From: Mycolicibacterium moriokaense
GTDB lineage: Bacteria > Actinomycetota > Actinomycetes > Mycobacteriales > Mycobacteriaceae
Assembly: GCF_003201655.1 (NCBI RefSeq)
Contig: NZ_QJJU01000003.1
Span: 310,001 to 374,000 of the forward strand
Length of the DNA: 64,000 nt
Reading direction: 5' to 3'
Every line of letters begins with the position of its first letter. Positions within the stretch are counted from its first letter, which is position 1. The notes under the pieces are model-generated. The model worked only from the letters and a program-made list of their open reading frames with translations. It searched no databases and was not told where the DNA came from. This document shows positions 61,607 to 64,000 of this stretch, one piece after another. The translations under genes and the position numbers were made by a program.

Positions 61607-61618
61607 TGCGCGACAGGA

Positions 61619-62512
61619 TCACGCGGCCCGGTCGACGAAGTAGTGGCCCTGCTCCAGATCGTCGAGCAGTCCCGGTTGCGTCGGCTGCCACCCCATCTGC
61701 TCTTGAGTGAGCGTGCTCGACGCGGGGACGTCCAGCGAGAAGAAGCCGCCGAGCCAGCCGAAGTGATCGAGCGCCGTTTCCAACGCTATCCCGGTCACCG
61801 GCAGCGTGAGATGACGACCAATGGCGCCAGCGATGTCACGGACTGGGACGCCTTCGTCGCCGATCGCGTGCAAGCGTGCGCCCGCGGGTGCCGACTCGAG
61901 CGCCAACCGAAACAGGCGGGCGGCATCGAACCGGTGCACAGCGGGCCAGCGATTGGATCCGTCGCCGGGATACGCCGCGACGTCCTTCTTGCGCGCGATG
62001 TCGATCAGGCGGGGAACGAAACCGTGATCACCCTCGCCATGCACCGACGGCGGCAGCCGCAAAACCGAGACGCGCACGCCGCGCGAAGTGAACGCGAGCG
62101 CCGCGTGCTCCGAGGCGCGCGGAGAGTTGGGATCGGCGGCGTCGTCCTCCGTCATCGTGCGGCCCAATGCGAACCCGGCCAGACCAGACGTGACGACAAA
62201 CGACCGATCGGATCCCGCCAGCACCTCACCGAGTGTCGCGATGGCGCGCCTGTCGGTCTCTGCTGCGCCCATGTAGTCGGCGAAATCGTGATTGAACGCA
62301 AGGTGGATCACTCCGTCGGCAGACGCAGCACCAGCGCGCAGGCTCTCCAGGTTCTCCAGATCGCCCCGGTGTGCGTGCGCCCCTGCGGCCTCGACGGCCT
62401 CAGCCGACGACTCCGACCGCGCCAGCCCGACGACCTGGTGACCTGCGTCGACGAGCTCAGAAACCACGGCTGATCCGATGAACCCGGACGCGCCGGTGAC
62501 AAACACTCGCAT
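61619..62512 (-). CDS. NAD-dependent epimerase/dehydratase-like SDR (extended)
   Basis: The 297-residue protein begins RVFVTGASGFIGSAVVSELVDAGHQVVGLARS with TGASGFIG for NAD(P), has GDLENLESL and DGVIHLAF, and SVHGEGDHGFVPRLIDIARKK further on. It belongs to the extended atypical SDR group often annotated NAD-dependent epimerase. The usual Tyr-x3-Lys is not evident at its place, so it could be an atypical reductase. It is divergent from a TetR gene through two operator-like repeats, so it is the likely regulated target. Confidence 0.87.
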   Translation of the reverse strand: MRVFVTGASGFIGSAVVSELVDAGHQVVGLARSESSAEAVEAAGAHAHRGDLENLESLRAGAASADGVIHLAFNHDFADYMGAAETDRRAIATLGEVLAGSDRSFVVTSGLAGFALGRTMTEDDAADPNSPRASEHAALAFTSRGVRVSVLRLPPSVHGEGDHGFVPRLIDIARKKDVAAYPGDGSNRWPAVHRFDAARLFRLALESAPAGARLHAIGDEGVPVRDIAGAIGRHLTLPVTGIALETALDHFGWLGGFFSLDVPASSTLTQEQMGWQPTQPGLLDDLEQGHYFVDRAA

Positions 62513-62526
62513 GGAAACCTCCCGTT

Positions 62527-62576
62527 GATGTCAGTTGCTGTCATCAACGTTAACGCTCATGACAGCCGCTGTCATT
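62527..62576. promoter_or_regulatory. Two TetR-type inverted repeats in the divergent epimerase/tetR promoter
   Basis: Repeat 1 is TGATGTCAG-TTG-CTGTCATCA (62527-62547; one mismatch), and repeat 2 is ATGACAGC-C-GCTGTCAT (62560-62576; perfect). Both share the half-site TGACAGC. They lie 15 bases from the epimerase start (62512) and 18 bases from the TetR start (62594). Autoregulation and repression of the epimerase are likely. Confidence 0.75.
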
Positions 62577-62593
62577 CCCCCTAAGATCGCCGT

Positions 62594-63160
62594 ATGAGCC
62601 GGTGGCAGCCAAACGCGCGCGGCCGCCTGGAACACGCGGCCCTTGAGCTCTACACCGAGCGCGGATTCGACGAGACCACGGTCGCTGAGATCGCCGAGCG
62701 GGCTGGTCTGACGGAGAGGACGTTCTTCCGGTACTTCACCGATAAGCGCGAGGTGCTGTTTTGGGGCCAGGGCGCGCTCACGGAGTTGATCACCAAACAG
62801 ATTGCGGACGCTGACGATTCCGCATCACCGATCGACGCTGTCGGCGCTGCGCTGAAGGCAACGGGGGAAATGTTCAAGGATCGCCGCGAGCATGCCCGAC
62901 GGCGCCAAGCGGTCATCGACGTCAACGCGGGCCTTCAGGAACGCGAGTTGATCAAGCTGGCGACGCTGGCTGTGGCGATGGCAGAAGAACTGGGCCGTCG
63001 AGGCGTTGGTGAACCCGCCGCCAAACTGACCGCCGAAACAGGGGTTGCGGTCTTCAAGGTCGCCTTCGACCGATGGATCAACGCCACCACGGACACCGAT
63101 CTGGCGCAGGTCGTTGGTGAGGCGCTCGACGAGTTGAGAGTCCTCACCGCGAGCACCTAA
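62594..63160 (+). CDS. TetR-family transcriptional regulator
   Basis: The 188-residue protein has an N-terminal helix-turn-helix: NARGRLEHAALELYTERGFDETTVAEIAERAGLTERTFFRYFTDKREVLF. The ligand domain from residue 55 on is helical, containing RREHARRRQAVIDVNAGLQERELIKLATLA. This is a well-known TetR subgroup in actinobacteria, often placed next to an SDR or epimerase. The ligand is not known. The start ATG lies 18 bases after the operator. Confidence 0.92.
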   Translation: MSRWQPNARGRLEHAALELYTERGFDETTVAEIAERAGLTERTFFRYFTDKREVLFWGQGALTELITKQIADADDSASPIDAVGAALKATGEMFKDRREHARRRQAVIDVNAGLQERELIKLATLAVAMAEELGRRGVGEPAAKLTAETGVAVFKVAFDRWINATTDTDLAQVVGEALDELRVLTAST

Positions 63161-63304
63161 CGCGTCGCTCGCATCCAGGCATCGGCCAGTTGCGCCAGCC
63201 CAGCGACAGGCAGTCGTCCTCCAGTAGTTTGCCAGCGCCGCAGCGATGAATTCCGTTGGCAACACAGATAGTTCGCCGCCTCGCTGACCTCTCGCAGAGC
63301 GCCG

Positions 63305-64000
63305 ATGCACAGTATTGTTCTCGGGGATGCAGGGCCCAACGTGCTGAGACGCGCCAAAGCCGAAGACCTGCCGAGTTCGCTGGGCGGCTTCGGCCGGCTC
63401 GGCCGCGTGGTGGTGCGGTGGCCGCTGTTGGTCATCGTTTTCTGGATCGCCCTCGCCGTCGCGTTGTTCATACTGCTCCCTCCGTTGGCCAAGATCGCGG
63501 GGGAGAAGCAGCCCGAGTTCCTGCCATCCGACGCGCCTGTCCTGGTCGCCAACAACGCGATGATCAAAGCCTTCGACGAATCGGACTCGCAGAACAGCCT
63601 GTTGGTCGTGCTGACCAACGACAACGGGTTGGGTCCTGACCAGGAGGCCGTCTACCGCAAGCTCGTCGACAACCTTCGTGCCGATCATCAGTCGGTCGTC
63701 ATGCTGCAGGACTTCATCAGCACCCCGGCATTGCGCGACGTGGTCACCAGCAAGGACCACAAGGCGTGGTATCTACCGGTCGGGCTCGCGGGCGCGCTGG
63801 CCACGCCCCCTGCGGCTGAGTCCTACAAGAAGGCCGTCGAGATCGTCAAGGCATCGACGACGGGCACGTCGTTGACCGCACATCTCACCGGGCCCGCGGC
63901 CACGGTCGGAGACATGACGGCGGTCGGCGAGAGCGACGTACACGTGATCGAAATCGCGACCGCGCTGATGGTGTTGACGATCCTGCTTCTCGTTTACCGA
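63305..64000 (+). CDS. MMPL/RND-family transporter, N-terminal part (cut by window edge)
   Basis: The 232 visible residues begin at ATG 63305 (or GTG 63341). The first transmembrane helix is PLLVIVFWIALAVALFILLPPL, followed by the periplasmic loop PLAKIAGEKQPEFLPSDAPVLVANNAMIKAF, typical of the mycobacterial MmpL family. The visible part ends at HVIEIATALMVLTILLLVYR, the second transmembrane helix. MmpL proteins export lipids or siderophores in a proton-driven way. The substrate depends on the missing part and neighbours. Confidence 0.88.
   Translation, partial: MHSIVLGDAGPNVLRRAKAEDLPSSLGGFGRLGRVVVRWPLLVIVFWIALAVALFILLPPLAKIAGEKQPEFLPSDAPVLVANNAMIKAFDESDSQNSLLVVLTNDNGLGPDQEAVYRKLVDNLRADHQSVVMLQDFISTPALRDVVTSKDHKAWYLPVGLAGALATPPAAESYKKAVEIVKASTTGTSLTAHLTGPAATVGDMTAVGESDVHVIEIATALMVLTILLLVYR

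Overview
The window is a high-GC, densely coded piece of an actinobacterial chromosome. Its gene content points to the family Mycobacteriaceae, most likely a Mycolicibacterium-type species: an LdtMt1-like L,D-transpeptidase with catalytic Cys226, an Eis-type acetyltransferase, a furA-katG operon with a leaderless promoter, a 19-kDa-antigen-like lipoprotein, a CYP125 steroid oxidase, KstR-type operators, a proline-rich DUF7159-type protein and an MMPL transporter. I see no rRNA, tRNA, insertion sequence, prophage or CRISPR array. This reads as ordinary core and accessory chromosome, with two gene remnants (a P450 5' end near 4.7 kb and a SARP-type regulator fragment near 47.5 kb).

Layout. 0-7.8 kb: an SDR oxidoreductase divergent from SoxR, then GNAT and DCC-family proteins, an agmatinase-type ureohydrolase, a thioesterase, a threonine dehydratase and a POT peptide transporter. 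8-16 kb: cell-envelope genes (DUF7159, Pr6Pr, LdtA), a GntR/fatty-acid-hydroxylase operon with a FadR-like operator, NTF2/PadR divergent pair, an LpqH-like lipoprotein, an MmyB-type regulator and CYP125. 16-21.4 kb: two TetR-controlled units, one for DUF2867-type proteins and one for a molybdopterin oxidoreductase. 21.4-27.2 kb: a probable sterol-responsive block (nitronate-monooxygenase-like, HAD, DapB-like, FabG3-like SDR, PLP decarboxylase) with two perfect KstR boxes. 27.3-30.1 kb: a membrane-anchored GH2 exo-glucosaminidase-like enzyme. 30-47 kb: housekeeping and mixed genes (CinA, Eis, hydrolases, amidase, PPOX, AraC, acyl-CoA ligase, MpaB-type oxygenase, YaaA, NlpC/P60, phosphodiesterase). 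47.4-50 kb: an ArsR-SRPBCC fusion with two DUF899 proteins behind two perfect inverted repeats. 50-53 kb: an acyltransferase-3/SGNH pair. 53-56 kb: katG-furA. 56-61.6 kb: a tightly coupled sulfonate-type importer, FMN monooxygenase and ABC-2 exporter. 61.6-64 kb: epimerase/TetR pair and the start of an MMPL transporter.

Regulatory architecture stands out. Many local repressors sit divergently from, or upstream of, their own targets, and the intergenic DNA shows readable operators: SoxR 19-bp spacer promoter, FadR-like box, KstR boxes, and TetR and ArsR palindromes. Several promoters place the -10 only 5-7 bases from the start codon, consistent with the leaderless transcripts common in mycobacteria. 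All functional calls are by reading the translated sequences; no database search was run.
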